A DNA stretch of 64,000 nt from Punica granatum (GCF_007655135.1 NC_045132.1:21384354-21448353), one strand, 5' to 3'; counted from the stretch's first letter, positions 1 to 14,190 are shown. Numbers and translations are program-made. The notes: generated by a model not told the origin, from the sequence alone.

Positions 1-689
1 TTCATCCATTTCGGCATAATACGCAAAAAACAAAAACAAAAAAGTTACTTTAATACTACTGGGAAATACTTTAACGAATGCGGCAATTTCTCTTCTATTA
101 TTATTCATTTTAACCACGAGTTGGTGGCCTTTACCCGAGTTTAATTTCGTTAGCCAGTTTCTGTTAAAGCATTATCTAAAAGTGCCCTTGATGATGATAA
201 TGAAAGCATAAAAGGAATAGATCATTGTGCATGAAAGTAACAACACAGTCCGGGTAAAATTTTATGTTGTCGGGAATGTAAGAGCACGTCATTTTTCACT
301 ATTCAAAATCTATCGTCAAAATGCATCAATTACATATTGCGGTCGCTATAATAAGGTCCGTAAATATGAATTTCAATAGTATCGAGTTAACTTATCTGTA
401 GCGTGTACCACATTGAAATAACACAGAATGCGATGGATTCCTTAAATGGATCGGAAGAGCTCCTTATTGCTGAGAAGCTTTTGTGCGAATTGGTGGTGAC
501 AAAAGCGGGAACATGCCCCCTCTCTCCAGCCAACACGCGAAAGGGAATGGCTTTCTTCGAGAAAGTAGCTGTGTCTCAACATTTTACCAGAATCGTCTTA
601 AAACTATGTATTTGGTGCTATACATAAAAGTGAAAGACATCTGCACTTAAAATTATATATGTGTGGTGCTGCTGATGCATGCTCTCAGC

Positions 690-722
<33 letters not shown>

Positions 723-2951
723 ATATGGTGCTGTACATGTATCGTGAGCTATATTCTGAATTTTCAACGTGTTATGTTATATCTACTGATTTTCAGTGGC
801 AAGATGAGCGCTGGATCGTCTCTTTCAGCGAGTTCTCCTGTTCCAGCTCCTCGGTCCAGTCAAAGGGACCCCCAGTGGTAGGTAAAACCCGCAACCGCCT
901 CCCTCTGGGCGACGATGGACTCCGTCCTTCTGCGGAGCAATTTCGAGCAGAGGAGCTTGCTTCGCAGCATTGTCCATCCGTAGAGCAATGAATGCGTATT
1001 CCACCGAGCAATGATGCCTTTGCTGGGCTACCCCGTTACGGACTTGATAAAAAATGACACATATCCCTTGATTGGCTAGCTTGAAGGTCCACACCCTTTA
1101 ATTTAAATCGGGAGATCTAATGCCTCGGAAAGTCTTCAGACCTCTTCACTTGTTTTTGTCTAGTACCATGATTAGGGGTCCACGAACTCATCCATCATGG
1201 AACATCCTCTTCGAAATAGCTCGTCTTCATGACCACAATTAGAGTTGGGCCCACTTTGTATTTCCTCGGTTGTGGGTTGTTAATGGGCCTTGGCCTCAAG
1301 TGGGTCAATTCCCTTCGATTTTTCCAATTTTGCAAATATTTCAGTTATGTTTCACCAAATTTCAAATTCTCTTCAGATCGGGTTGAAAGAGATGTCGAAC
1401 GCAAGACATGCAAGTAACAATTTCTTGATAAAATTTTCCCCCGCAATCAACATATCAGTCATTAGTATATGGAAAGAATAAACCAGCCTTAGCACGGTCC
1501 AAGCTTGCATGTCTTGTTGATGCTATGTGATGCAAAGCTACTGAACTTATTGTGCGGGTGAGCAGTTGTACCCAACATATGACATATATAATAGTAGCCA
1601 TAAAAGCGTCAAACCGGTCGAGTTTTAATTTACAGGTCACTTTCCATTTCGCTCTCGAATGCATTTGCAATATACGTTCGACGTAATCACTTTGTTAAAC
1701 AGAGTTTCTGATCATCCAATGTTTTACCTCATATGTCATCATGCATGCTTTAATTAATCCCATCAACATCTGCCTAAGTTTGGCCCCGATGACTCTTTTT
1801 TTTTTTTGGGTGTTTTTTTCGTGTCTGGACACATTTATGAGACGCCCATAAATTACATTCCAACTATATTTTATAGTTGGAATTTTTGGATTTTGACTTT
1901 GATAACATATCAATAGAGACAAATAATTGACCCAATTTATGTGGATTTCTGGCCGTCCTTTCTGGCTCGTCGTTTTCCCGACAAAACAGAACTTGGGCAT
2001 GCATAAATAGCATTGCATGTATACACACACACACATATATAAATACTCACATACTCTTAACATATATGTATATATACATGTCTATAATATAATATGTATG
2101 TACATATGGATTTGTGATCATAAAATAATAAATCAATCACATTTGGCAGCGCATTATTATTTATAAAAATAAAAACTCTTTTCTTGAATCTTCCTGGGAC
2201 AGTGTCAAGGCAAGGAAGGCACCAACTTATACCTATTTAAGTTCTCATAGTCTCCACTTTGCTCTCTCGACCTCCATGAGAGCTGCTAATGTAGGAGATG
2301 ATTGAGCCATTGATAAGAAGATATATTCCATTCTTGCCGATCGGCATTGTTCATCGTCAAGTTGCTTGACATCCGAGGCAAAACCTGTAACGTACGTATT
2401 ACAACTTCATTTTTCTTTCTCTCTTTTTTTCTTTTTTCTTTTTTCACTAGTTTCACCAGATTGAGATTAATAACATTATTACAGGTTAGTTTCGAATTCT
2501 CACATGATACCGCATTATTTCTCTTTTTCGAAAAGGTGACCAGAAAATCAACATATTTGAGGTAATATCGAATTGAGGAGACCAGGAACAATAATGAAAT
2601 ATAATTCTCGAATGATTGGACAAGAGAGATCATTAAAAAAAAAGAGGCATGAAGTAATGATTTTTATGGTTGCAATATTACGAGTTCATGATCTGCTTTC
2701 CTCCATCCATGTTTTACTATATGTTTCTTGCATCAAAGCAGATCGCAGAAGCAAAATAACCTTTCACGTATGAGACTGAATCACGGTTGACATGTTCTTG
2801 ATGCAGTGCCTGTTTGCCATTCGAGAACCAGGATCGAACATAAGGGATCGATTGGTAAAGAGAGAAGTTCTTGCATCATTACTGATCCAATTCCTATTTT
2901 TTTTCATAAAACCAAGTCGAAGGACACACGGTGTGAACTGGGGGAAGAGCC
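1..2951. other. Left-flank spacer, no gene recognised
   Basis: Short open frames occur here (for example 403-627 and 659-991 on +), but none shows a recognisable domain or continues across plausible splice sites. The 659-991 frame runs through an (AT)n tract at about 690-715 and is probably chance. A stretch at 780-890 has exon-like composition and an acceptor-like TTTTCAG, so the edge of a decayed gene cannot be excluded. The last few hundred bases presumably hold the promoter and leader of the GT61 gene; I could not place its TATA box with confidence. Confidence 0.4.
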
Positions 2952-3210
2952 ATGAAGAAGATAAGTTTGACAACAGGGGCATCCATTTTAGGGCTGAGCA
3001 TAGCACTCTTGATCTTCTATGTATATGATCTCTCATCCGTAAATTTCACTCGGATTCAAGGTACGTAGTTCACCCTGATCTTTTATATTAACTTTCCTGA
3101 TAATTATGAACCGATTAGCGCAGAACTGTCTTGAGAACTCTTCGAAAGTATATAATGTATATAAATGCAATATTCGTGAAAAATGAACCATATTATGTGT
3201 GTATACATAT

Positions 3211-3248
<38 letters not shown>

Positions 3249-6200
3249 CTTAGGAAAGATAATTAACGAATGTAAAATAAATTTGGCTGGTGATGAGACG
3301 TACATATGCTTCAGTTTCGGAAAGCATGTTATCACGCGGCGGTAAATGTATATATAGGTAATAATCGTTTAATTTCTTCCCTGAAATCTTCGCTCGTGGT
3401 GTTAAAATTAACCTTGAATCCACACAATTTTGCTGATCCAACTGTGAATTACCTCTCTTATGAAGTATTCATATGATTAAAGTAGTATTGCATGGCCCTT
3501 TCGTTCATATATAAATGTTTATGGATCCTTTGACTTAAATCTCACTATTGTAATTTAAAATTATGAAATATTATATACTAATATGCAAATGGAAGGCAGC
3601 AGGCCGACATTCCAACTATAAAAGTCTGGGGTCTTTTCCCTCTTCTGAAATTCCATCGATTGCGGAATTTTATAATTAAATTTTTGGTGCAAATGATTCC
3701 TGGTTGAAACTATATATATGTGTGTGTGTATTTTCAGTAACCTACAAAATATAGAGATAGGCATAAATTAGTACAATTAAGCTGTAAAAGTCCTTACAAA
3801 CTCATTACATGTAATTTCGACCAACAATTTATGTGTTTGTTGCATTAAGGTATATACACAAATTTTAAAGACAATTTTCTTTTCCGATTATAAGGAGGCC
3901 CATAGGCCTAGAATAATAAAATAGAATCCTAGCTAATGATTAATAAAGGGTATGGATAATTTCATTACAATAATCGAATATGAAATCTCTGAATTGTGTC
4001 GCAAGAGTTTGCGAAACGACTTAATTTCTCATTTCAGTATACGAATGACTAATGATACAAAGTAAATATATTAATATATATGGGGAATGCATGGATTCCA
4101 GGAGGTGCCAACAAATGCCAAATTTCTAAAAAAAATTTATGAATCCAAATTTCTAAATTCAGTGTTACATATATGGTGCAAATATTTTAATATCCTGAAA
4201 CCTTAATTTGGCACGTCACACATAGGATAAAATAAACTGAACCCTTCGTATCTTGATGGAATCATAAAACAAACAATGATTAGGCAGGCACATGCATAGA
4301 TCTATTTGCATAAATATATTATTTGGAATCTAATATTTATCTAATGTTAAATCAACAATTAATTTTTTTCCCGATTGGTCAATCAATTTAATTTATATAT
4401 AATCAGATGATCATGTAGTGCCCAGAAGCAGGAGCATAACATTAGAGATAATGTAAAATTTCTCCATGTTTTGGCTCAAATTATAAGCTGTGGCTATTTT
4501 CTTGCAATCAGAAGAAGACACGCAGCAAAGTCAGACACAATTGTTAAATACATACAAGTTCACTCCCACATGCACCTCTTCAATAATTTCTTTTTCGGGG
4601 TTCCGAAACCAATTTTTTCCGAATAATTCAGTTCGAGTTGGGTTGGTTCATTAAAGGGTAATATTTTTCTTGATCAATAATTTTATTAATTCATAATACT
4701 CAAACTTGAGATCTGAGTTAAGGAGTAGACACAGAACTGTTTGAATCAATATTTATTATTTAGTTTTTCTTTCGATCTGCTTCTGGCTTCTCCCCTTAAG
4801 CCAAAATGATAAAATGAACTCCAAAAATTAGTGCAAATGAATAGGATGTATGTATGTTTCGTGGTTGTCCACGAAACGAAGGGGTATAAGTGAGATGATA
4901 CGACTCACAAAGTGTTCGAGTTCGGCTGGGTGAAAGTTTGAGTTCGGTTCGGTGTTATCGAACTCGAGCCAAGCCGAATAGTCTCATGAGCCTAGCTCGA
5001 GCTTGGGTATGCACAGCTCGAACGACTCACGAGCCTTATCGAGACTTTGGTTGTGTTCATCATAACTTTTATTAAATTAGAATTCTGTTGAGCTCTACCA
5101 AGTCGAGCTTGAGACCATCGAGCTCATCGAGCCCGAGCTGCTTGAGCTTGAAAAAATTGATGAGCCTTCACAAGCTGCTGGAAATCCTCAGGAGCCAAGC
5201 TCGAGCTCGAGCCCAGGCTTTCACTCTTGAGCCGAGCTTCGAGCCCCCTGAGTTCGGGCTTGGCTCAGCTCAATTACACCCCTAACGACACGTGGTGGTT
5301 GAACTGATCATAACCGTTTAAAACGAGATTCAATTTTAACGAAGACACGAACTTTATATCATGTTTGACGTTGCTTGTCTATGTGCTCTCTCTAATTCAA
5401 AATGCAGTGCTGAAACGTTGGGCCATTAGGCCCCGGGCAAGGTCGCGGCCCACCGTGATCACCTGCAACCGCTCCGACCTGTGGTACGATCTTTGCTCCA
5501 TCAACGGCCCAAATTTGCTGGAGCCCACCTCCTCTACGCTCTTCCTAGTGGACCCCACACGCTACTTTGGGCCACCGGTTTCGGTTAGGACCCGCCCCTA
5601 CACGCGCAAATCAGATTTAGGGGCTATGAAACATGTCAAAGAGCTAACTCTCACCTCAGCCCAACACCACATGAATTGTGCAGTCATGCACACCAGTCCG
5701 GCCGTAGTGTTTAGTGCCGGCGGTTATACCGGGAACTTCTTTCACGACTTCAACGACGGCCTCCTCCCCCTCTTCATCACCGTCAATTCGTTCTTCGGCA
5801 ATCATGATTTTCACCTCGTGGTCACAGACTGCTCCCTCTGGTGGCCTCAGAAGTACAAGGAGGTGATTTCGCGAATCAGCAGCCTCCCGATGATTGACAT
5901 GGACCGTGATAATAGGACACATTGCTTCCCATCGACCATAGTGGGCCTGATCAAGCACGGGCCAATGACTGTGGAGCCCGCTCGACTGGCCCGCCCGATA
6001 ACACTGCGGGACTTCGGTTCCTTCTTAAAGGATGCCTACTTAGGCCAAGGGGAAGATAAGGCCATGCAACAGTCCAACCATAGCCAAGACACCGGCTCGG
6101 TTCGGCCAAGACTCGTGCTACTGAGCCGGACAAGACAGGTAGGCCGAGCAGTGCTAAACCAGAAAGAGCTCATGGCATTAGCAGAACAAATTGGGTTCAA

Positions 6201-6687
6201 TGTGACCCTGTTCAAGCCAAGCCATAAAACGTCTCTGGCGGATGCTTTCAGGCTGATCCATGCAAGCCATGCAATGCTGGGCGTACATGGGGCAGGGCTC
6301 ATGCATTCCATATTCCTCCGTCCCGGGTCAGTGCTGGTGCAGGTGGTGCCGATCGCGACCGAGTGGGTATCCGAGATGTTCTTCGGGAATCCGGCCAGGA
6401 CACTCGGATTGGAGTATATCGAGTACAGGATCCAGCCGAGCGAAAGCAGCCTAGCTGATCAGTTCAGCATCGACGATGTGGTGCTGAACAACCCGAGGGC
6501 CGCGACGAAGGGCGATTGGTCCAACATGAAACTGTACCTGAAAACCCAAAACGTGAAGCTGGACATGGTCAGGTTCAGGGCATGCTTGGAGGAAGCTTAT
6601 GTGAAGGCAAAGAGATTCATGGAGGAGAATGAAGGTAACGAAAACATGGATAAATTGGTCTCAAGCTCCAGGAAGTTAATTAAGTAA
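2952..6687 (+). CDS. GT61 glycosyltransferase (xylan xylosyl/arabinosyltransferase-like), 2 exons
   Basis: Exons 2952-3060 and 5408-6687 give 462 aa; donor CAAG|GTACGT, acceptor AATGCAG|TG, phase 1 on both sides. Exon 1 encodes a short basic N-terminus (MKKISL) and a hydrophobic anchor at about residues 9-25, as expected for a type II Golgi membrane protein. The lumenal part carries GT61 (DUF563) hallmarks: CNRSDLWYDLC with INGP, NFFHDFNDGLLPLF, WWPQKY, RLVLLSR, and the C-terminal LGVHGAGLMHSIFLRPGSVL. Family members transfer xylose, arabinose or GlcNAc, several of them onto xylan side chains in the Golgi; the substrate here cannot be read from sequence. The open frame of exon 2 extends upstream to a TTG at 5365 with no ATG, which supports the split model. 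The 2.35-kb intron holds a TIR-like element ending about 120 bp before the acceptor. The family call is firm; the exon 1 call is strong but inferred. Confidence 0.9.
4880..5284. mobile_element. TIR-like non-autonomous element in the GT61 intron
   Basis: The segment begins AGGGGTATAAGTGAG and ends with the near inverse (CTCAATTACACCCCT). It is filled with repeated GAGCTCGAGC/TCGAGCC-type words in both orientations and is more GC-rich than the rest of the intron. Such ends suggest a hAT-like MITE or foldback element. I could not define a clean target duplication, so the class is uncertain. A short frame inside it (5088-5285) is a composition artefact. Confidence 0.5.
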
Positions 6688-7690
6688 TTATATAACGGCA
6701 AGACTAAAAGGAGATAAATAAGAAATAAATTTTAGATTTTCCTTAGCATTGTCCGTGAAGAAAAATCATAGGTAGAGGGGTTTGATTTATAAGATAGCTT
6801 TATGTTTATGGAATGTGGAAGTAAAAGGAGAGAGACTCGTTCCCATCCTGAAATTTTGGCGAGGGAAGTGAACATATGTAATGCTAAAAATATGTTCAGT
6901 CCGCCGCCGCTTGAAACGTGCGAAAAGGGGTTCCCGGACTGGTGCCCAAGAGTCTCCTCTAATGCTCAAGTTAGGAGCGTGTTTTTATGAAACAATTAAG
7001 AGTGTATCGGAATTACCATAAAGAATTCCTTATATATTAATGCATTGTGTAAAAATCAATTGGACTTTGGTGATGGAGGCAGAGATTTTCATGGACCGTG
7101 ATTAATTAATTGAGACTTCTGCTATGATATGAGTCGAATTTACTTACAACATCAATATACTTGTACATATGTATACTCCAGCTCATGGCACCTCGAATAC
7201 TCCATGGTTTGTTTGGTTTGCAAATGTAATTTTGAAATTACAACTTTAACATAATTTTACCCATAATAAAACAAAATAACTCATACAAAGTCAAATGGTG
7301 GATCCCATTTATATCACTCTTTTTCAAAATTAAAAACAAATTTTAAAATTTTATTTTGAAACCAAACGCAACATCAATCTCCTTGGATGAATCAAGGGCA
7401 AGCTATTTACCATACAAGAGATTCACATGAATAAGTATATATATTATTATGAGATTTATCTATTCATAAGTTGATTATTTAGACATAATGAACTTAATTT
7501 TTAACGTAATTTGTTTATTTTAGTTTAAGAAAAGATCATCCCATCCAAATTATTTCAGCAAAAAAGATCATTCGGATTTTTATTTTTATTTTTTGCTGAA
7601 TAAGATCATTCGGATTAAACTCGCCTCAATTCTAAAAAATTACAAGTGGGCCGCACGTGGGACCCACCCTGCAAAACGATTTCCCCCCAG
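6688..7690. other. Spacer between GT61 and BUB3.3-like genes
   Basis: AT-rich sequence with the presumed 3' UTR of the GT61 gene at the left. I see no coding frame or repeat of note. Confidence 0.4.
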
Positions 7691-8207
7691 TTCTCTGCAA
7701 CTCCTCCGGAAACCCGTTTTTCCAATTCAAAACAATTGGGAAACGCCAGCGCTGAGTAAACAGAAGCACATTTCAACGGCAACTACGGCGGTGGCGGCCG
7801 GCGACCACGGTGACCAAGACCGCATCAGTCGCCCTCATCGACGTACTAAGGTAATCTTCACATCCCCTCGCTTCGTTCCACTGGCTGAAACACTTTGGCC
7901 AGTGTATATTCGTCAGTCTTTCGGCTTCAATCAGCTGCTTAAACTTGTTGCCGATTCGATGTATCGCCAGCCGTTCTGCCCTTGCATGGAAGGTGTTTGA
8001 GAATAGTCCTAAGAAAGACAATCCCATTATATTACTTGGCTTGATGTTTTGCATTGTTTTGTGTCTTGGTACTTGACTTTGCTTTGGTGTTGGGGATATT
8101 GCCCTGTAAGAAATATTTTCGGAAAATTGTTTGCTAAACAATGTTTGAGTTCGAAAATGAGGTTAAAACATGTTTTCTGACGCCTATTTCCTGCTTTTAC
8201 TGGACAG
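7691..8207 (+). promoter_or_regulatory. 5' leader exon and leader intron of the BUB3.3-like gene
   Basis: GC-richer sequence up to 7850 ends at ACTAAG|GTAATC. A matching acceptor TGGACAG at 8207 opens a short exon containing the ATG at 8229. This reads as a noncoding first exon plus an intron at 7851-8207. The transcription start is not visible, so the left boundary is approximate. Confidence 0.5.
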
Positions 8208-8228
8208 GTCTGCTCTCTTTCCATCCAT

Positions 8229-11200
8229 ATGAAAGGCGCTCGTCTGGAATTCGGGAGCCCCATCAGCGATGCCGTCTCCAGGATTCGGTTCGCTCCTCGG
8301 ACCAATAACCTCCTTATCTCCTCCTGGGATTCTGTGAGTGCAGCTTCCGCACGCAATTTGTCTAATTTCCCTCAAAGTTTCCTTTTTGGCTCATAGTGGG
8401 AAGCATTCTTGTGCAGTGCCTCCGACTATATGATGTGGAAGGCTCTGCGCTGCGGCTGGAAGCTCCCTCACAGGCTGCACTTCTCAATTGCTGTTTCCAG
8501 GGGGAGTCTGTTGCTTTTAGTGCCGGCTCTGATTGTGCCATAAGGAGGTTAGTCAATTCAGTCGATGAAACGCAAACTATATCTGTAATTTTCTGCTTTC
8601 GTTACATTTACTTTCTTCATGTTTGACTCTAGACATGCCATCTGAATTGACAACAGAGGTATGCTCATGTCGCTAGTGTCAGCTTCAGAGGTTGTCCTGC
8701 TGCACAATCACAATGTACTAGGTGCTGTTTTTGCTTTAAGAGAGATTTGGTCTTGTATGGTCTAGTTTATTACATGTAGTATCATAGAAAGCATTAAAAG
8801 TTGCAGTGCAGACTCATATCCTGCTCGCCTTAAACACGTCCATATCAATTAAGCAGACTTCACATCTTGCAAGTCTCACCAATTTGGTCTCCTTTATGTT
8901 TGTTAAATTTTCCTGTTAAAATTGATGAGCACCTTATGCTCCTACTCTTCACTCAATCGGCTTGTTCATGTTCGGGTTTTCTATTTGCCGACCATCTCAT
9001 GTCACTCCATATCCAAACTATAGCAATCTCTCTTATGATATAGACTTTCTTTGATCTCGAAATGGAACTTTTGGCTCTCCTTTTTTTTTCTTCTCACTGC
9101 TACTTTCCTCTTTGGGTGTCACATGGCACACATGATAATGGGAATTATCTGCACCATTAATATTCATATGGAAGTGCACGTAGCTAGCTGTTGTTATATA
9201 ATCTGCTATCTTGCATGACATTTTTTTTTAGAACTACGCTATCAAAATATGTAATAACATTGTACCTGTTCACCCAAATAAAATAAAATAAAATCATTGT
9301 ACGTTTAGTTTGATATTGTTGAGGAAGTCTTCTTTTGTCATGGGTGCACACGGTAGCCATTGAGTCATTAATTTTATTATGATACTGAAAAATGCTTGAT
9401 GATTATGTTCTTAGGCATGATATGCATTCAGGAACTCAGGAAATTATGGGCCATCATGATGACATTGCAACCTGTGTTGAACATTCGGATGAATCATGTA
9501 AGTTTCCACTGCCTTAATGTTGGCTTTGATGTTTGCCTTGCTTGTTTCTTTGCAAAGCAATTAGATATTAACAATTAAAAGGATGTATAGTGTACAAAGA
9601 CCGAAAGTGAATATTGCGATCTGAAAAAGGGTGAGATGATACAGCACACATAACTAGTCCTTGAATTCAGATGAAGCTAACTTAACTGTCCTTGAAAGTT
9701 TTTGCTGTTCTAAAGCAAATCAAAGATTGTAGATTTAATAGCACAAGTTTAGTCCTTCAGTCATTTTTGTAGATGAAATTTAGCTTTTGACATTTCCTTC
9801 TGCTGGGGAGCTGGATCTCTTTGGTAGAATATTGTAGAGCTCTTTCCCAATTGTCTACCAAACTCTTCCGAGTACTAGTAGAACCCCTTTTTTCCTTGCA
9901 AAAGTTTGGTTTCTTGTGTCTGTATGAACCAGTTACTCTATAGTATACCTTCTTCCGTTTTCATATTATTCTCTCTTTAATTGTTCATCTGGTGTAGCCA
10001 TATTAATTACTACGGGCTTGGACAAGATGATAATATTTTGGGACCCGCGACTGAAAAGAGCTCTTGTGTCTAAGAGTTTACAAGTGGAGGTGGAGTCCAT
10101 CTCACTAGCTGGGTTCGAGTTAATGTTAGCGATGGGATCATCAGCATATTTATATGATTTGCGGAACTTAGATGGACTGCTTCAATCAAAAGAGTCAAAG
10201 GTGGATGCTCGAATCAGATGCATAAGCTCGGCTTCTTCATGTAGTGGTAATTCTAGAAGTTCCATCAGCTGTGAAGATCCTTTTTTTTCCCCCCTTTTCC
10301 TTTTACTTTTCTTATTATTCTAATATATTCACCAAAAAAAGTATTTTTTCAAACTTAAAATCTTTTAGCATCATGTCAATCCTGTTGAAATGCAGGATTT
10401 GCGGTTGGATCTGTAGATGGGCGGGTAGCTGTGGAGGTTTCTGCATCATCTACTTCAAAAAATACTGCGTCAGTGTAACTTCCCCACTCTCCCTGACCCT
10501 TGCCCTTATTATGCTTTATCACCATTTGGGCATCAAGAACTTAATTTGATACTGTTTGAATGTGGCATGCTTTATCATTTTTGTTCTCAACCGTTGTCTC
10601 CAGGCTCAGTAAGACTATATTGATGGATTTTTGAGGTGTGGCTTATATTAGTCTTTCTGGCAGATATACATTTCGGTGCCATCCTCGGGCAAAGAATGGA
10701 AATCATCATTTAGTGTCAGTGAACGATATTGTATTCAATCCTTGGTATGTCATTTTCTTGCAAAATATTAATATTTTAATCGGCACAACTCGTACTTACT
10801 GGTGTCTATGCAGCGTCCTTGGTGCTTTTGTTACCGGTGACAACGAGGGCTATGTTGCTGCATGGGATTTTCAGAATAGGAGAAGATTATTTGAGGTACC
10901 TTCATCAATGCACTGTTCAGTAATCTCTTGTCATATACTCAGGGATGTGAGGAATTTGAGTTCAATGAATGTTTTCTTATTCTTAAAGTCTCTTGCTTTC
11001 AGCTGCCTAGGTTCCCAAATGGCGTAGCATCGATGTCGTATAACAAAAACGGAGATCTCTTGGCCATAGCAGCAAGCTACTCATACCAAGAAGCTGATGA
11101 ACTGTAAGTTGAACACTTCTGGTTTCTGCAAGGCTGGTGTTCTGATTAAGATTTGCGTGAAGGCAGAGGAGATTAGTACTCCGAGAAGTTTCTCAATGCA

Positions 11201-11676
11201 GAAAAATTTCTGACACGCCATTCTCCTATATATTAATCTTATTTAGTTCTAAAAGTTCATATTTCACTTTGTTTCCATAAATATTAATGTTTCATTACTT
11301 GTTATTATCATCCCTGAAATTTTTATCGACTCCCATGTCTTATCTGCATCATTTGACCATCTATCCTCTTGCTCGGCCTATAGTTGCATCTCCCATCCAC
11401 AAGATTTTCTTGTCAAAGGTCCTTCTGCGTCAATTTTGCAGTTATAATTGATTGACACAAACAGAAGGAACACCAGTGACAATACCAAGGAATCATGAAA
11501 TTGAAAGTTTCGACATTTCACTGCACAAAGGTTATATGGGTTTATCTTTTCTCCTCAAAACTTGTGACAGGGTGGAACCTCCCCAAATATTTGTATATAA
11601 CATGGATGAAGATTGGTTCGGCTCTGCTTCTACTGGTCGACGGAAAAACGACCATATATCTCGAGATAGAAAATGA
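8229..11676 (+). CDS. BUB3.3: WD40 mitotic checkpoint protein, BUB3.3-like, 9 exons
   Basis: Exons 8229-8333, 8417-8547, 9415-9497, 9998-10246, 10396-10474, 10664-10744, 10814-10895, 11003-11103 and 11571-11676 splice in phase to 338 aa, the usual BUB3 length of about 340. WD-type ends are visible: LLISSWDS (about 29-35), CLRLYDVEG, KMIIFWDPR, AYLYDL, GFAVGSVDGRVAVE, and GAFVTGDNEGYVAAWD. The segment YTFRCHP matches the conserved BUB3 blade before the penultimate repeat, and LAIAASYSYQEADE is the BUB3 C-terminal signature. BUB3 binds BUB1-type kinases at kinetochores and acts in the spindle checkpoint; the plant BUB3.3 branch is divergent. The subclass rests partly on position next to eIF5A, as in Arabidopsis from memory. 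The last acceptor (GTGACAG at 11570) is the least certain junction. Confidence 0.88.
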
Positions 11677-14190
11677 AGGTAATATCCTGCTCTGCACTGA
11701 TTTCAGAGGGTCTATGATTCCTTAGCTGTTTGTGTACTGTTGAGATGTGCCTATTTTATTCTCTCCGGAAGAAAGGAAAAGAAAACATAGGACTCTGTTA
11801 CACCGGACACTGCATGAAAATATTCGTCCCTGCTGTCTTCAAGTTTTTTCCTTTCAAAACCTATGATACGTTTATTGCATTGGTGGACAAAACTTTCATA
11901 GCAAAACTTTAGCGGGAATCGTTCGTGAATTGTCTTTTCCATTCTTTCCGCTCTTCCGAGGAATACTAATTCACGACTCGGGATTTTTGGTTCAGGAATG
12001 TGAGAACTTTTTCTTTTGAGAACCGACCTCAAAAGTGTCTCCCCGAATCAAAAGGATCAAACCCCGACTATCGAAGGCCCTCAAGTTGATTGTATTATTC
12101 TTTTTTTTTTTTGTGTGGAATTAGATGTTAGTGAAACTCTCTTGGAAACCTCCCTCTTCGGGAATGTCTGTTGTTGTGATTTCATTATTTACATTTAATA
12201 ATCATTTTTATCCTCAAATTCACCAAAGAAACACAGACATAAGAAAAAGAACTTAATGGAAAATTATCATCCAAAAGGGTCAACCTGAAAAAGAAACATA
12301 TAGAGGAGAAAATTGTCTAATGAGATTAGGACGTGTGTTCGGCCAATAATCTATATGCATAATGTAAACAAGAATTGGTACATAAATTATGCATTGAATC
12401 TATCAATATCAAAAATAATCTTGTTTTTTGTAATATAATTCAATTTTTACATGAATCAACTTTCTAGATAATTATTCATTTTTTTTATATAGAAGTAATT
12501 AATTTAATTGCATCCATATATATAAGTTATTCAATTCTAATTTTACTATCATAAAAATGATTCATATAAAATTTCTTTTGATAATTATCTATATGGGATA
12601 AACTTGAATATTCGTACTAAAAATTTACGCTCTTAAATATTGTAGCAATTTAAGAGAGTGTGAGTATATTTGTATATATGGTTTTTCCATCTATGTAATA
12701 GTGTAATAATGAAGATATTAGTACGTGTTATAATTTATTTATTTGTCTCTATTATTATTATAGAAAATTTAATTTACCACATTAACAATTTTCCTAGTAG
12801 ATTTACATATGAGAGGATATTCAACTGTAATTTTTTGATAATTATTCAACTGTAATTTTCATCATAATATTATGCAAGAATGTCTAAATTTCAAAAAATT
12901 ACCTATTATTATTGTATTTATATGTTTGGTTTTTAATGAAAAATACTATATATTTATTGGAGAAATTACTTGGTAAAAGAACTAAAGGTAATTTTATTAT
13001 CATAAATGTGTTTTTTCATACATTAATTTTATGACCTTAATTTATGCATTGTTTTTATTGAAACTTATAGAACATGAATTTATCAAAAAATAAACATTTC
13101 AATTATAATAAGCGTCTTTTGGAAATATTCTAATACAAAAATTAATAGAATCAAATCAATATATGAAAAACTTGTGCATCGTATGAGTAATAGGTTAGTC
13201 TATGTATCTATGTAAAATGAACTGCATATGCAATACATGTTGCTGATAAATGCTATTAATATTCTAAAAATAAATATGCTCCTAATAATAAATATCATTA
13301 TCTATCTAAATGAGTATGTCATGATACAATTTATTTTTAAAATATGTGTACATCAAGTTTGTACGAAATAATTATCGACAGTTTAAAATTAGCCGAATTT
13401 TCTTAAATGAACAAATATGCCACGCGCACTAATTGGGATCATTAGTCACAAAATAATTATATAATAATTCAAAATTATTTTAATATGTAAAAATTAAATA
13501 TTGTAGATTTTTATTTTTCTTGAAAACCAAATCGTGTATTCTATAAGTCAAAATAACTATTATGGAAAATGACACAAAGTATGTGATAACGAACACATAC
13601 GATAAAAAAAAAATCATAATTCACTAATCTTATGAAGTTGTGGTCATGCAAAAAGAGATACTCCCAAGTCACTATAAAGTTAGAATCTATAAAATATATA
13701 TATATATATATATATCAATAAAAATATTATTTAAGATAAGGATTTTATAAAGAGTATTTTAGAAAATGGCGAAAGCAAATTTGAATTTTTACTTTTTGAA
13801 CTAAATAATGTAGTAAACTTTCATTAATATTTGAATTATATGTATGATTAAAACATATTGAATAAGATAATTAGTTGTAAAATTATTATGAACAGTTAAA
13901 CTTAATTTAATTTTCAAGCGGAATTACTAATTTTATTGATGATTATTGTTTGAAAGTGACTCAATCATAAAAAAAAATGTATTTGTTCTTAATAAAAATA
14001 ATAGTCTTTCAGAATATGAATAACTAAAATAAGATTGATAAAAAAATTGGATAGGAATTCGTACAACACACGGGATAAAGCACTATATCTAGTAGCTAAG
14101 ATTAATCTCATCTCGGGAAATCAACTTGTCTTGAACACAAAGTGGTTCCCATACGTTTCGAACTTCAGGATTGTAAGTATAATAGTCACG
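11677..14190. other. AT-rich spacer
   Basis: From about 12200 to 14050 the sequence is strongly AT-rich, with an (AT)n tract near 13688-13714 and many stops in all frames. A conserved-looking gene or transposon body is not visible. The 3' UTR of the BUB3.3-like gene should occupy the first few hundred bases. Confidence 0.5.

Noticed and set aside
659..991. 110-codon frame starting in an (AT)n tract
   Set aside because: The first third is Tyr/Ile repeats from the microsatellite; the rest has no recognisable domain or splice support.
5656..5958. Minus-strand frame inside GT61 exon 2
   Set aside because: Shadow of the conserved GT61 frame.
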